Shown piece after piece: positions 1 through 10,343 of a DNA stretch of 64,000 bases. Both the position numbers and the translations under genes were made by a program. How positions within the stretch are numbered: the first letter of the stretch is position 1; each line of letters opens with the position of its first letter. This stretch comes from Monilinia fructicola (taxonomy: Eukaryota > Ascomycota > Leotiomycetes > Helotiales > Sclerotiniaceae): positions 1,488,001 through 1,552,000 of the forward strand of contig VICG01000011.1 in assembly GCA_008692225.1 (NCBI GenBank), given 5' to 3'. Under the pieces are notes generated by a model. That model was given only the letters and a program-made list of their open reading frames with translations, searched no databases and was not told the origin of the DNA.

Positions 1-260
1 ACAGCTCTACTTAAGGTATCTTGGGAAGCTCATATAACCCAAGATGTTATGAATAGACAAAAATAATAAATTTGTTCAATACCCGAGGGAGGGAGTGATC
101 TTGCTGAGTAGCACAAGAACTTTTGAGCCACTGCGTGGAATTTATTCGTAGCCCAAAATATCACACCTCCAACTATTTGCAACATGCCATTCCAACCAAG
201 ATCGTCTACCTAGAATCTCACAACGTCGACAGGAATAACACTGCGCAGTATTCTTCCCAT

Positions 261-788
261 TTATGACTTCTGTGCTAAGGTTCCTTCACTTCCGTCTTTA
301 GACCAACCTCCTTCCCTGACCCACTCCGCAAATTCATATCTCTGCCTTCTGATGTCTATGAAGCTTGGTCGACTCTCGAGAACTCTGAAAGGGTTTCCAA
401 CGAAATCCTTATCCACCTCACCATCCGCATTCATGAAACCTTTCGCGCCCTCCCGCTCAATCTTTCCTGCCCAAACGCGCCATTGGATAGGTCGTAATTC
501 TGGTGTGCCTAAGACTAAGCCTAGACAAACAAAGAAAATCGATACTATGGTCTCGATAGATATATCAAGTGGCAGAGAAGCAGTGGTAGCAGTGGTAGCA
601 GTGTGAGAGGTCACGGAGGATAGATGCGCAGTTCCTGTAGATTGCAGGACCGAGTGTTCATGGGCAGAATAGCAACTAGATAAACGAAATCGATTAGTGA
701 TTGCAACTTCCTTCGACCTTCAGTATACATACGCGTGCGTGAGAAACAACAAGCCAAGGCCCGTAATTGATTTGGATATCCAAGTCAT
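261..788 (-). CDS. EMC5: ER membrane protein complex subunit 5 (MMgT/EMC5 family)
   Basis: Two-exon model: exon 1 is 788-733, intron 732-676 (donor GTATGT, acceptor CTAG), exon 2 is 675-261, giving about 156 residues. Exon 1 supplies an N-terminal hydrophobic segment (GLGLLFLTHA) and the splice completes an alanine codon leading into CYSAHEH, typical of the family. Exon 2 carries a second membrane segment (TIVSIFFVCLGLVLG), then the conserved block GTPELRPIQWRVWAGKIE and the tail block FVGNPFRVLESRPSFIDIRRQRYEF. EMC5 is a core subunit of the ER membrane protein complex, which inserts tail-anchored and multipass proteins; the family has also been called a magnesium transporter (MMgT). The ATG at 788 is chosen because it places the hydrophobic segment at the N terminus, as in homologues. 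The intact frame and exact splice phase make this secure. Confidence 0.93.
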
Positions 789-1206
789 CTTTCGAAGAAT
801 GCAATGTTTTGTTGACGGTTGTGGGTGGTGGTTTGTCGAAAGGTTCCAGCTTGTCCCCTCATTAATAAGGTGCGGCTCCTTAAGAACAGTAAGCGCGATA
901 GTGGGCAATCGGGTTTATCTTAAGCTTACGAGATATGTATGAATTATCGAAATATCACGGAAAATCATGCATTTATCACATTCATGGATCACGGAAGCAA
1001 TTTGTACGTAAAATGTGTGTACTTGTTATGGTTTTTATAATTCAATTCTATCCCAGTCCATGATTATCGTCATTTCGTAAAGCTTATTTTTTTTCTCATA
1101 AGAATCCATTGTCTGGTCAATCAAAATCCCCATCAACAGCGTGAAGTTATTTCAGGGACAGGGACGAAGCGCGAATCGAATGTAAAACCCGTGTGTAATA
1201 ACGCTT
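789..1206. other. Intergenic: 5' of EMC5, 3' of eEF1B
   Basis: About 420 bases between the EMC5 start and the eEF1B stop, both on the minus strand. It should hold the EMC5 promoter and the eEF1B 3' end. I see no conserved element or RNA gene in it. Confidence 0.6.
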
Positions 1207-2345
1207 TTATAGCTTTTGCATGGCAGCCTGTTTTTATTAGCCATTATCAATAGAGTTAGCAAGGGGGTGGCATACAATATCGGAAGATTGGATATATTCA
1301 TCGAACTCAGTGGCAAGCTCCTCTTGCAAATCATCAAGACCAATCTTGTCATCCTCAATGACCAAGTTGATCTGCAACTTCTTGATACCGTAACCAACAG
1401 CGACAAGTTTGGAAGCACCCCAAACGAGACCATCCTTCTCAAGACTACGAACGGAAGACTCCAATGCTACCATGTCGGTCTCATCGTCTGTACATCAATC
1501 AGTATTGCTTTAATCACTCAACAAATTCCAAACTTACCCCATGGCTTGACATCCATAGTGACAACAGACTTGGCGGCAGGCTTAGTCTTGCCCTCCTTCT
1601 TCTTCTTGTACTCAGCCAAACGCTCTTCTCTGATTCTGACAGCCTCTGCATCTTCTTCTTCGTCATCACTGCCGAAAAGATCAACCTCATCATCATCCTC
1701 TTCCTCAGCAGCTGGTGCCTTTGCTGGGTTCAAGGTAGCCTCGGTAACCTCTGGGCCATATGTAGTGTATTCCTTGGAAGCATCGCCTGGGAGGGTAGCG
1801 AAGTCCTCGGTCCAGGAGTTGATGTGCTTGTACCATCTAGCAGCGTGGGGGAATTTGGTGGCATCTGGGGCGGATTGCTGAGCCTTGAAGACGGCAACAT
1901 CAGCTTGACTTGGGGAGTATCTGTGGTTTCTGGTCAATTTTGCTCCCTTCATTTGTGTCCCTGCGTAATTGTAGTAGGATTAAAGGAATCAGAGATGCAC
2001 ATAGTGCTTGGTATATCGCCATAACGCGGTTCTTGAGGCCGCTCAGTAACACGGACCAATGTTGCTCATCATGTTAAGAAATTGAGTTGAGGGGTTCTGG
2101 TGCGCAAATATGCACATCACAGAGGTTGTCGCCCAGACAGGAAGAAAAGCATATGAAGAGCCACGGAAAATAAACAAACAAGTACATACCCAACGATGTA
2201 TGAACGAGTCTCCAACCAATTGTTGAGGACTGAGAAAAGTCAATGTCTGCGCTCTTCAAATTCTGTAATGGAATCTATGCCATCACGGCTGGGGAAGAAG
2301 CTTACTGGTAAGACCAGTATCGTTGACGAAGTCTGTGAATCCCAT
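1207..2345 (-). CDS. EFB1: Translation elongation factor 1-beta (eEF1B alpha-type GEF)
   Basis: Five exons: 2345-2306, 2229-2190, 1920-1538, 1487-1276 and 1227-1207; introns use GTAAGC, GTATGT, GTAAGT and GTATGC donors, and all phases join to a 231-residue protein. Two exons are only 40 nt and the last is 21 nt, encoding AAMQKL and stop. The N terminus (MGFTDF...[21 protein letters not shown]) is the GST-C-like domain. The middle is an acidic linker ([22 protein letters not shown]). The C-terminal guanine-exchange domain has [17 protein letters not shown] and ends with the IQSSDIAAMQKL tail. The protein recharges eEF1A with GTP during elongation in the cytosol. The second intron (1921-2189) is 269 nt, far longer than the others, and contains a box C/D snoRNA; host-gene identity matches yeast EFB1, which carries snR18. 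Confidence 0.96.
1984..2080 (-). ncRNA. snR18: Intronic box C/D snoRNA U18 (snR18)
   Basis: Read on the minus strand inside eEF1B intron 2. Box C ATGATGA lies at 2072-2066, box D' CTGA at 2046-2043 and box D CTGA at 1992-1989. The 12 nt TTGGTCCGTGTT at 2059-2048, one base before D', are perfectly complementary to the conserved large-subunit rRNA segment AACACGGACCAA as I recall it from yeast 25S. Counting five bases from D' points to the A in AACACGG, with the next base C, which are the yeast Am649/Cm650 positions assigned to snR18. Yeast snR18 lies in the EFB1 intron, so host gene and guide both agree. The terminal stem is short (TTAA pairs) and the C' box is degenerate; ends are approximate. 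Confidence 0.88.
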
Positions 2346-2909
2346 TTTGAAAGATGTGATATGTCTTCTTTCTTAAGATTCAAAGTGAAGAATTTTTTTT
2401 TCTTTTAGAGAGGACGGTAGAAAAACAAACAAAGTGGTAATGTTGATTGTGATGAGGAGTAGTGGGGGGTGAGTCAAATTTTGGGAAGAAGATGGAACTT
2501 CAGAATAATGGCGCTTTCCACAGTGTGAAAATTTGATTGGCTTGGACATTGTCTCTAATCGCTTAAACTGAAATTAGATAGTGGCGGGGCGGATCGATGC
2601 CTGATCTCAGACGCCCAATTATCCAGAGATTGCAGGTAGACTTTAAGGCACGACACGGCAGCATTACATAATCAGACAACAAGTACAGCACCTACCTAGG
2701 TAGGTAGCGGGAAAACTTCGGCTAAGACTCCAGAAAGCTCGAGATTATTCTAGATCGAGTTTCTACATTCACTATCCATGGATATATATACCTAGGTATA
2801 TATTGGATATCTTCGATGGAACCATTCTACTAATATATATACTTCACAATTAATCGCTCTTTCTTACTTTCTTTTTTGCTTTTACTCAAATTTTGCGACG
2901 TTCAGATTC
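2346..2909. promoter_or_regulatory. Divergent promoter region eEF1B / HSP78
   Basis: The 564-bp gap separates the divergent eEF1B and HSP78 start codons, so it carries both promoters. It contains two copies of the palindrome TACCTAGGTA: one inside a 16-nt palindrome at 2690-2705, one at the centre of a 20-nt palindrome at 2784-2803. A pyrimidine/T-rich stretch precedes the HSP78 ATG. I see only imperfect heat-shock-like triplets (for example TTCTAGA at 2748) and no clear heat shock element. Confidence 0.55.
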
Positions 2910-5605
2910 ATGGCAATGAGAAACATGAAAGCATTACGACAACTCCAGAGCTCTTCTCGTCTTTTACGAGAAACTCCTCTACGGGTTCGAGTCGGACGGT
3001 CATTGACTAACCCAGCATTATGCAGCAGTCATGCATTGACTCACAGAAATCCGGTACCCCTTACTGCGCTTCGCACATATGCAAATGGACGTCCACATCC
3101 TCCAGGCGGTACACATCGCATGGATATGAGTGGTGGAGAAGAAAAGTCTGCCCTGGAACAGTACGGGGTGGATTTGACTGCGCGAGCAAAGGAGGGCAAA
3201 CTAGATCCAGTCATTGGTAGAGATTCGGAAATCAATAGGACAATACAAGTACTATCGCGGCGAACGAAAAACAACCCGGTGTTGATTGGAAGTGCAGGAA
3301 CTGGAAAGACAGCCATATTGGAAGGTTTGGCGCAACGAATAGTAAGAGGCGATGTGCCAGAGAGTGTGAAGGATAAAAGAGTGATATCGCTGGATCTCGG
3401 ACAACTTATTGCCGGAGCAAAGTTCCGTGGTGACTTTGAAGAACGATTGAAGTCGGTTTTGAAAGAGGTGGGTACCAATTTCCATTGCGGTAGTTTCTTG
3501 TTGGTAGATGTAGCTGTTTTGTTGTGGTCCTCAAGTACACACGACCAAGTGGTACACTTGAGGCACATGCAAGATATTGAGGCAGACCTCATAGTTAGAT
3601 CTACTTACAATGATATACCTTCTAAACCACAATTTTGATGTGTTCAAGAACTACCATTTTTGAAATGAAGTCTGTAATTATCCGAGTTTGTTCTAACATT
3701 CTGTAGGTTCAAGAAGCGCATGGTGGCGTGATTCTATTCGTGGACGAGCTTCACACTTTGTTGGGCTTGGGCAAAGCCGAGGGAAGCATCGATGCAAGCA
3801 ATCTGTTAAAGCCCGCGCTCTCCAGAGGTGAACTGCAATGCTGTGGAGCCACTACGCTCAATGAATATCGACAAATTGAGAAAGATGTCGCCCTGGCAAG
3901 ACGCTTTCAACCTATCCAAGTCAACGAGCCAACAATTCAAGACACAATCAGTATCTTGAGAGGTATTAAGGAAAAGTATGAGGTTCACCATGGAGTTCGC
4001 ATTACCGACGGAGCCCTGGTTGCCGCCGCTACCTACAGCAATCGGTATATCACAGATCGCTTCTTGCCCGATAAGGCAATCGATCTCATGGATGAAGCTG
4101 CGAGTGGCCTGAGATTACAGCAAGAAAGCAAGCCGGACGATATTATGCAGCTCGATCAAAAGATCATGACACTTCAAATCGAGCTCGAGAGCTTGAGAAA
4201 AGAAACTGATGTCGCGAGCAAAGAACGCCGCGAGAAACTCGAGGCTGATCTCAAAGAATGCCAAGAAGAAGCAAAGGTTTTAACGGAGAAGTGGGATGCG
4301 GAGAGATCCGAAATTGACGCCATCAAGAAGACGAAAGAGGATCTCGAGAAAGCTCGAGTGGAGCTCGATCAAGCACAGCGCGAAAACAATTATGGTCGAG
4401 CCGGAGAGCTACGATATTCTATCATTCCCACCTTGGAGGCGAAGCTGCCGAGAGATGGAGAGACAGGCCCTTCTTCCGAAGGTACCTTGATCCATGATGC
4501 TGTCACAGCGGACGATATTGCAGCCGTTGTATCACGTGTCACTGGGATCCCCATCACGAAATTAACTTCGGGGCACGCCGAGAAGCTCATTCATATGGAA
4601 GATGCGTTGCGACAATCTGTTCGTGGGCAAGACGAGGCACTCAGATCGGTCGCAAACGCGGTTCGAATGCAACGGGCTGGCTTGAACGGTGAAAACCGGC
4701 CTCTCGCATCGTTCTTCTTTCTCGGCCCGACAGGTGTGGGAAAGACGGAGCTCTGCAAGAAGATGGCCAGCTTCCTGTTCTCCACCGAGTCAGCCGTCGT
4801 TCGCTTTGACATGAGCGAATTCCAGGAAAAGCACACCATCTCTCGGCTGATAGGCAGTCCCGCCGGATACGTCGGATACGACGATGCCGGACAGCTGACC
4901 GAAGCCGTCCGGCGCAAGCCATACGCAGTCCTCCTCTTCGACGAGTTCGAGAAAGCACACAGGGATATCTCCGCCCTGCTGCTGCAGGTGCTAGATGAAG
5001 GTTTCCTGACCGACAGTCAGGGCCACAAGGTGGATTTCCGCAACACCCTGATTGTTTTCACGTCCAACCTCGGCGCCGACATCCTCGTTGGTCTCAACCC
5101 CGCGCATCCATACCAGGAGGACACGAATGGCGATATTGCACCTTCGGTCCGCAACGCCGTCATGGACGTCGTTCAGCACAATTGTAAGTTCCCCCGCCCC
5201 CTCTCCCTCTCCCCCTCCCCCTTCCCACCATGACTAACAACAAACGCACCAGACGCCCCCGAATTCCTCAACCGCATCGACGAATTCATCATCTTCAAAC
5301 GGCTCTCCCACGACGCCCTGCGCGACATCGTCGACATTCGCCTCGGCGAGCTGCAGACGCGCCTCGACGATCGCCGCATCGCGCTCCACGCCGACCCCGC
5401 AGTCCGCCGCTGGCTCGCCGACCGCGGATACGACCCCAAGTTTGGCGCGCGCCCGCTCAACAGACTCATCGCCAAGGAGATTGGCAACGCCTTGGCCGAC
5501 AAGATCATCCGGGGGGAATTGAAGACGGGCGAGACGGCCGTCGTCGAGATCAATGCTGAGGGCAGTGGGTTGGAGGTGAGGAGCGCCGCGCCCGTGGCGC
5601 TGTAG
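2910..5605 (+). CDS. HSP78: Mitochondrial ClpB-type disaggregase Hsp78
   Basis: Three exons (2910-3467, 3707-5183, 5253-5605) give 795 residues, near the roughly 810 of yeast Hsp78. The first 60 or so residues are Arg/Ser-rich and lack acidic residues, as in a mitochondrial presequence. As in Hsp78 the ClpB N-domain is missing: NBD1 begins almost at once, with Walker A GSAGTGKT at 127-134 and Walker B ILFVDE near 195. A coiled-coil middle domain (roughly residues 330-430) follows, then NBD2 with Walker A GPTGVGKT near 526, Walker [12 protein letters not shown], and a C-terminal ClpB domain ([22 protein letters not shown]). It is an ATP-dependent disaggregase working with mitochondrial Hsp70. 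Intron 1 is 239 nt, longer than the rest; intron 2 has a TGACTAAC branch site. GC rises sharply in the last third. Confidence 0.96.
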
Positions 5606-6251
5606 ATTCTAAATTCTCGCGTCGAGCTCCCATTTCTCGGCTCGGTGCCGAATGGGTTGTGAAAGTGTCGTTGAGATAGAGGCAGGCATGGCGGTATGGT
5701 TTGGTTTGGTTTGGTTTGGTTTGGTATGGCATGGCATGGCATGGCATGGTCTGGTCTGGTCTGGATGGATCTCTTCTCTCGGTTTTGGTAGTCGAGGCGT
5801 CTGTTTATATTTATGGGTATGATACCAGTTGAGTCGAAAAGATGGTCAGTCTCATGTTCTGCACGAGCTTGTAGTAAGTACTTCATGTTGCGCACAGGAC
5901 GAGATCCATCGCGTGTAAAAAAAATACATTAGTGCTGTTTCAACATGCACGGAGGGGTTAGATGGCATAAAACATTGGAGAATAATGATCGGAGCGAATG
6001 GTTTAAAGCATATGTATGTATGAATGAAGATTCCAATTGAGTTAGGCGTTCGTTCTCTAAGCGGTTTCGATATCTCGGACTGTTTCAACATTTGAGATCA
6101 TGTCAAGGAGAGCTCTGGTTATGGGTTGTTGTGTGTGAATTGAGTGAGTCCTAACACCCGGACACATACATGTTCAATATGATACAGTATATACTTCTAT
6201 CTATTATTCACCATCAATTATACAGGTCCGGCACCAATGCGGATGATCCAT
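5606..6251. other. Convergent 3' region HSP78 / MFS permease
   Basis: Both genes end into this gap. It holds a pentanucleotide repeat (listed separately) just after the HSP78 stop and otherwise no recognisable element. Confidence 0.6.
5693..5770. repeat. Compound pentanucleotide microsatellite (TTTGG)n(ATGGC)n(TCTGG)n
   Basis: Directly visible run of five or so TTTGG units, then four ATGGC units, then three TCTGG units, about 90 bases downstream of the HSP78 stop codon and so probably in its 3' UTR. Confidence 0.9.
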
Positions 6252-7858
6252 CTACACTTTCTGTAAGCTCCATAACCCCTTTGTAGCCCGCTTCACACTC
6301 TCCGTCCTCGTCATCTGTCTCCTGACAGGCACGTTAACATTAATATCATCCTCGTTCTCCTCTCTCTCCCTCTCCCTCCTCGCCGCATCATCATCTCTAA
6401 TTTCTTTCTCTCTTTCACCATCTTTCAAGGTATCTAATTCCTTGACTTTCCAAGCCCTCACACCCCACATACAGATAGCCGCTCCTATATACATACATCC
6501 TGCGAAGATTTGCGCGTGCAGGTATGTATCCCCAGTTGCAACTCTCAGTTTTAATCCAACTGGTTCTGCAAAGGTGCAAGGGATCACCAAGACTAGCCAA
6601 GTGATAGATAGAGCCGAAGGAAGGACTTTAATCCCAACGACTTCGGCACTGACGGGTGCTACCGTAGCCCAAAACGTACCCGAGACAGTTCCGACGATGA
6701 CAGCAAAGAAGATGAGGACGCCATAGGATTTGGCAAAGGTCCAGATGACAAGACAAAAGAGCCCTGCGAAAAATGTACATGTGCCACACATATTAATACG
6801 ACCCGTCACGTCTGAGAAAGCCCCGACGGTTGGCCTACCAAGGCCTTGTCCGAGATTCATAAGGGCACCAATAACTGAGCCTTGACTAGCTGTCAGACCT
6901 ACACTCCTCGCATAACTTGGTAGGGAGAACAGGAGAACAATGTACCCAAGCATACTGAAGAATCCCCAGCCAAGTAGAAGGAGGAATTCAGGCTTCTTGA
7001 ACAATCGTGCATCAAAGGCTAATTGAACCGATCCAACGGCTTTATTTCGGTCCTTGAGCAAAATTGTGCAAGTGGTATTTACTGCAAAAGCCAAGATTGC
7101 CAGGACTCGAAAAGCCCAGCCTAACCCAATGGATTGAATCATTGCGTTTGTCCCCAGGGAATATACCAGCCCTCCGATCCCACTTCCAGCTGTTGAAATA
7201 CCATTGGCTAAAGATCGGCGCCTCGAGAACCACTGCGGAACTACTCCAACACTACCTACGAACAGGAAGCCCATGCCGAATCCAAAAGCAACACCTTGTG
7301 ATAGAAACAAGTGCCATATCTCATACGCAAAAGATGCGCCAAGAAGTCCCGCCGTTTGGAATAGAATACCGATGGCTAGAGTGACTTTCAGTCCAAACTT
7401 GCGCGTACAACTTGTAGCTGCAGGTGCCGTGAAGAGTCCTAGAGAAATCGATAAACCACCAACAAATGCATACTCGAGCGACGTTGCGCCAGAAAACGTA
7501 TTACTTGAGAGGTAATGAGCGAGAAAGATTCCATAAGACTGACAGATTCGTTAGCATAGAAAGGTACCTATGGACAGCTCCTTTCACTGACACTATTCAC
7601 TCCCCAAGTATGCGCATTGATCAAAAACACGCATGCAACACAGACCCAGCCATATCCGCCATCAGGAGGTACATCCACAGGCTTTGATTCCTCCACTCTT
7701 TCTGGATCATCGGTAGAATGCCCTGAGCCTTCTACCGAGAGAGCCTTATCAGACGAAGCCCTTGTATATTCATTTGCAATCTCCTCCACAGTTTCATTGT
7801 CGATTTCGTTGTTGTTGTCGTCTCGTCTTTCTGACCGCTCATTGTTTATGGTACTCAT
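6252..7858 (-). CDS. MFS transporter, monocarboxylate permease-like (MCH/MCT family)
   Basis: Two exons (7858-7592 and 7538-6252; 53-nt intron with donor GTCAGT and acceptor GTCAG) encode 517 residues. The N terminus is a hydrophilic, acidic cytosolic tail of about 60 residues, followed by PPDGGYGWVCV at 64-74, the hallmark of fungal monocarboxylate-transporter homologues, leading into TM1. Exon 2 opens with SYGIFLAHYLSSNTFSGA and carries QWFSRRRSLANGISTAGSGIGGL, the MCT-type TM4-5 signature, then a series of hydrophobic helices and a charged Arg/Glu-rich C-terminal tail. The frame is unbroken. The family includes yeast Mch proteins, most of whose substrates are unknown, plus riboflavin and monocarboxylate carriers, so a substrate cannot be assigned. 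The donor GTCAGT departs from the GTAAGT/GTATGT norm here, but the join NS|SYGIFLA fits the family. Confidence 0.92.
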
Positions 7859-8519
7859 CTCATATATATAAAGGGGTATCTTTGACGATCTAATACACGA
7901 AGAAAGAAAATGGTATTCAAAAAACAGATATAAATAACCTATACTACTTGAAGAGTTGAAAAAGAAGCGTGAAAATTAGAGAAGTAAGTTGATGAAGATA
8001 AGTTCACCGAGAACATGGTGAGAACTCTCAATACATATACTTAAAAAAAATAAAGAAAAATGAAACTTATATTTGACCTCACCGCACCGGCGCATCCATG
8101 ACCCTTTGGTTATGATGGCGAAAAGCGCAAAAAAATTTAGTCACCAAATGCTTTTTTTTTTCATTTACCTGAGCGTTTCTTCTCTCCGAAAAGCGGTATT
8201 TGGAACTGAACACGGAGTAGAATCGGGAATATGGAAATTGCAAACGATAGCCGGAGATAGTACTATCACTTTCCCGTGTTTTGAGGCCAACGATGCGATG
8301 ATTTCGTTCGCTACCAATCGTTCTACTTGGCAAGATAAACATTTTGTGGATACCGCAAGTACTATTGTGTATATCAAAGCAAAGGATTTAGAAGTGTTGA
8401 TCAACGATGATGATGATGATGATCACGATGTTGTTCATAGCTTGTTGTATTGGAACAGATGAAGGATTGAAGAAAAGGAAATATAGTCTTATATATAAGT
8501 GAATATTAATGATGTTGTT

Positions 8520-8640
8520 TCTCATTGATGATGATGATGACGACGACGATGATGATGATGATGATGGTGGTGTGGTGGTATGGTGGTGATGAAAGAAACA
8601 AGAAAAAGAAGAAGGAGAAGAAGAAGAAGAAGGAAAAAAG
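8520..8640. repeat. GAT/GAC trinucleotide and GAA-rich tract
   Basis: Runs of GATGATGATG with interspersed GAC units at about 8525-8570, then a GGTGGTATGGTGG stretch and a GAAGAAGAA-rich purine tract to about 8637. Confidence 0.8.
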
Positions 8641-9639
8641 TAAGGGGAACCTTGGAAATCTGGTACGTACCTAGCACTCTGTACTTGCCTTACTGGTCAA
8701 CTTGTTCCACCGTCCAGACTACCTAGGTATACAGTATCAATCAAGCTTTCCGAATATGCACTTTACATCCACACAGCATCCACACAACATCCACACAACA
8801 TCCACATACATACCGAATGTCGAATATCATGCCTCAGGTCGCTTACGTAATGTCGCACTTCATACCATCTACCCTTGTCTGTGTCAGTACAAGTCAGTCA
8901 GTATTCGCTGTTCTGTTTTACAATTACAAAATGTTTATTAATTATAATTATCTGGGTAATCAAGTAATTAATAAGTAATTAAGTAATCTAGTAGTTAAGT
9001 AATTAAGTAATTAATTAATCAATTAATTAAATACTAGGTGATAATAAAAATACTTAAAAGAAATAATTAATAAAATATTAAAAGTTAAAGGATTATTATG
9101 AATTATAAAAAATAGATTATATATATATATTAAGATTAGTATAACACAACATAACATAACAGCTGAAGAAATCAATATACGTTAATATAAAATTCTTATT
9201 TATATCTATCTACCTAGTCTGGGATCTCTCTTACCTACTCCGTACATCACTTTGGTATCGTGGACATATTGGGAGGCGGGTAGCTACCTACTCTGTAGGT
9301 AGATACCTACGGAGTAGATCCCTAGCACCCAGGTTTCTTGTTGCTGCGTCGACTGTTTAGCTTCCTTCACTTGTTGACTTCGGCATCCATATAATAAACG
9401 ATGGAATCAATAGAAACACAATGATTTTTCTAGAAAGATATTCATCTTCCTTTCACGTTACGTTATCTATCAATTGGATAAGTGTTATGTTAGATTCACT
9501 CCACCAGTGCTCCTTGTTGTTTGTTATCGTCACGATTAGTACAGTACAGAGTATTGCCCGCCCTGGTATTATTTTATGGTTGTTGCTATCAAATTCAAAA
9601 TTCATGACATCTCCAACCTAAAATAAGTATAACAAGTAT

Positions 9640-9680
9640 TTGCTATTATTGTTATTGTTATTGTTATTGTTATTGTTACT
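9640..9680. repeat. (TTATTG)n hexanucleotide microsatellite
   Basis: Five to six perfect TTATTG units followed by decaying TTACTG/CTGTTG units to about 9720. Confidence 0.85.
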
Positions 9681-10237
9681 ATTCCAAGGTTACTGTTGCT
9701 GTTACTGTTGCGGTTGCTATTACTACTACTACTCGGCACTCTCACATTACTCTCTCTATACATTCATTACATTACATCACATTACAATCCAATCCAATCC
9801 AATCCATACCTATCTTACCTATTTTACCCATCTTACCTATCTCTCTTTTGTTCCAGATTCACAATAAACATCACCTCCTTACCTCCTTACCTCCCTACTT
9901 TCCTACCTCCCTACCTAGCACCTATCCACCTAGTTTCTGCATAATACACTCAATCCGTCTCTCTCGCTCTCTCTCTCCCTCTCTCTCCCTCAGTATCTGT
10001 CTCTCAACCCCTCACTATCAAACCAACCACCAACCATCTTCAATTTCCTAATCAACACGCACGAATCAAACCTCGAATACCATCACGAATACTTGGAACT
10101 TTCAGATTGGGTACCAAACTCTGACGCGATACACCGCCAACGAATCCCAGTTACGTTGTCACCGATAGGTACTTAAACTCCTTTGCCGGTCCATAATTAT
10201 TCCTGAGAAAAAGAATCAACTGCAATCACTCACCCAC

Positions 10238-10332
10238 TCACTCACTCACCCACTCACTCACTCACTCACTCCCTCACTCCCTCCCTCCCTCCCTCACTCC
10301 CTCCCTCACTCCCTCAATCCCTCACTCACCCA
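10238..10332. repeat. (CACT)n/(CCCT)n tract in LIM gene leader
   Basis: CACTCACTC and CCCTCACTCCCT tetranucleotide units ending about 12 bases before the LIM start codon; likely part of its 5' UTR or promoter. Confidence 0.85.
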
Positions 10333-10343
10333 CCATATTCAAC

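Larger units (their letters stand above)
7859..10343. other. 2.5-kb intergenic region, AT-rich and microsatellite-rich
   Basis: Separates the divergent MFS and LIM genes. It holds GAT/GAC trinucleotide and GAA-rich tracts (about 8520-8640), one TACCTAGGTA at 8720-8729, a strongly AT-rich block (about 8935-9200), a TTATTG hexamer run (9640-9680) and C/T-rich tetranucleotide runs up to the LIM start. No convincing coding region; the longest open frames lack homology and codon regularity. Confidence 0.6.

Noticed and set aside
8073..8462. 130-codon plus-strand frame in the MFS/LIM gap
   Set aside because: Low-complexity end (poly-Asp from a GAT run), no motif, an overlapping minus-strand frame of similar length; looks like chance.
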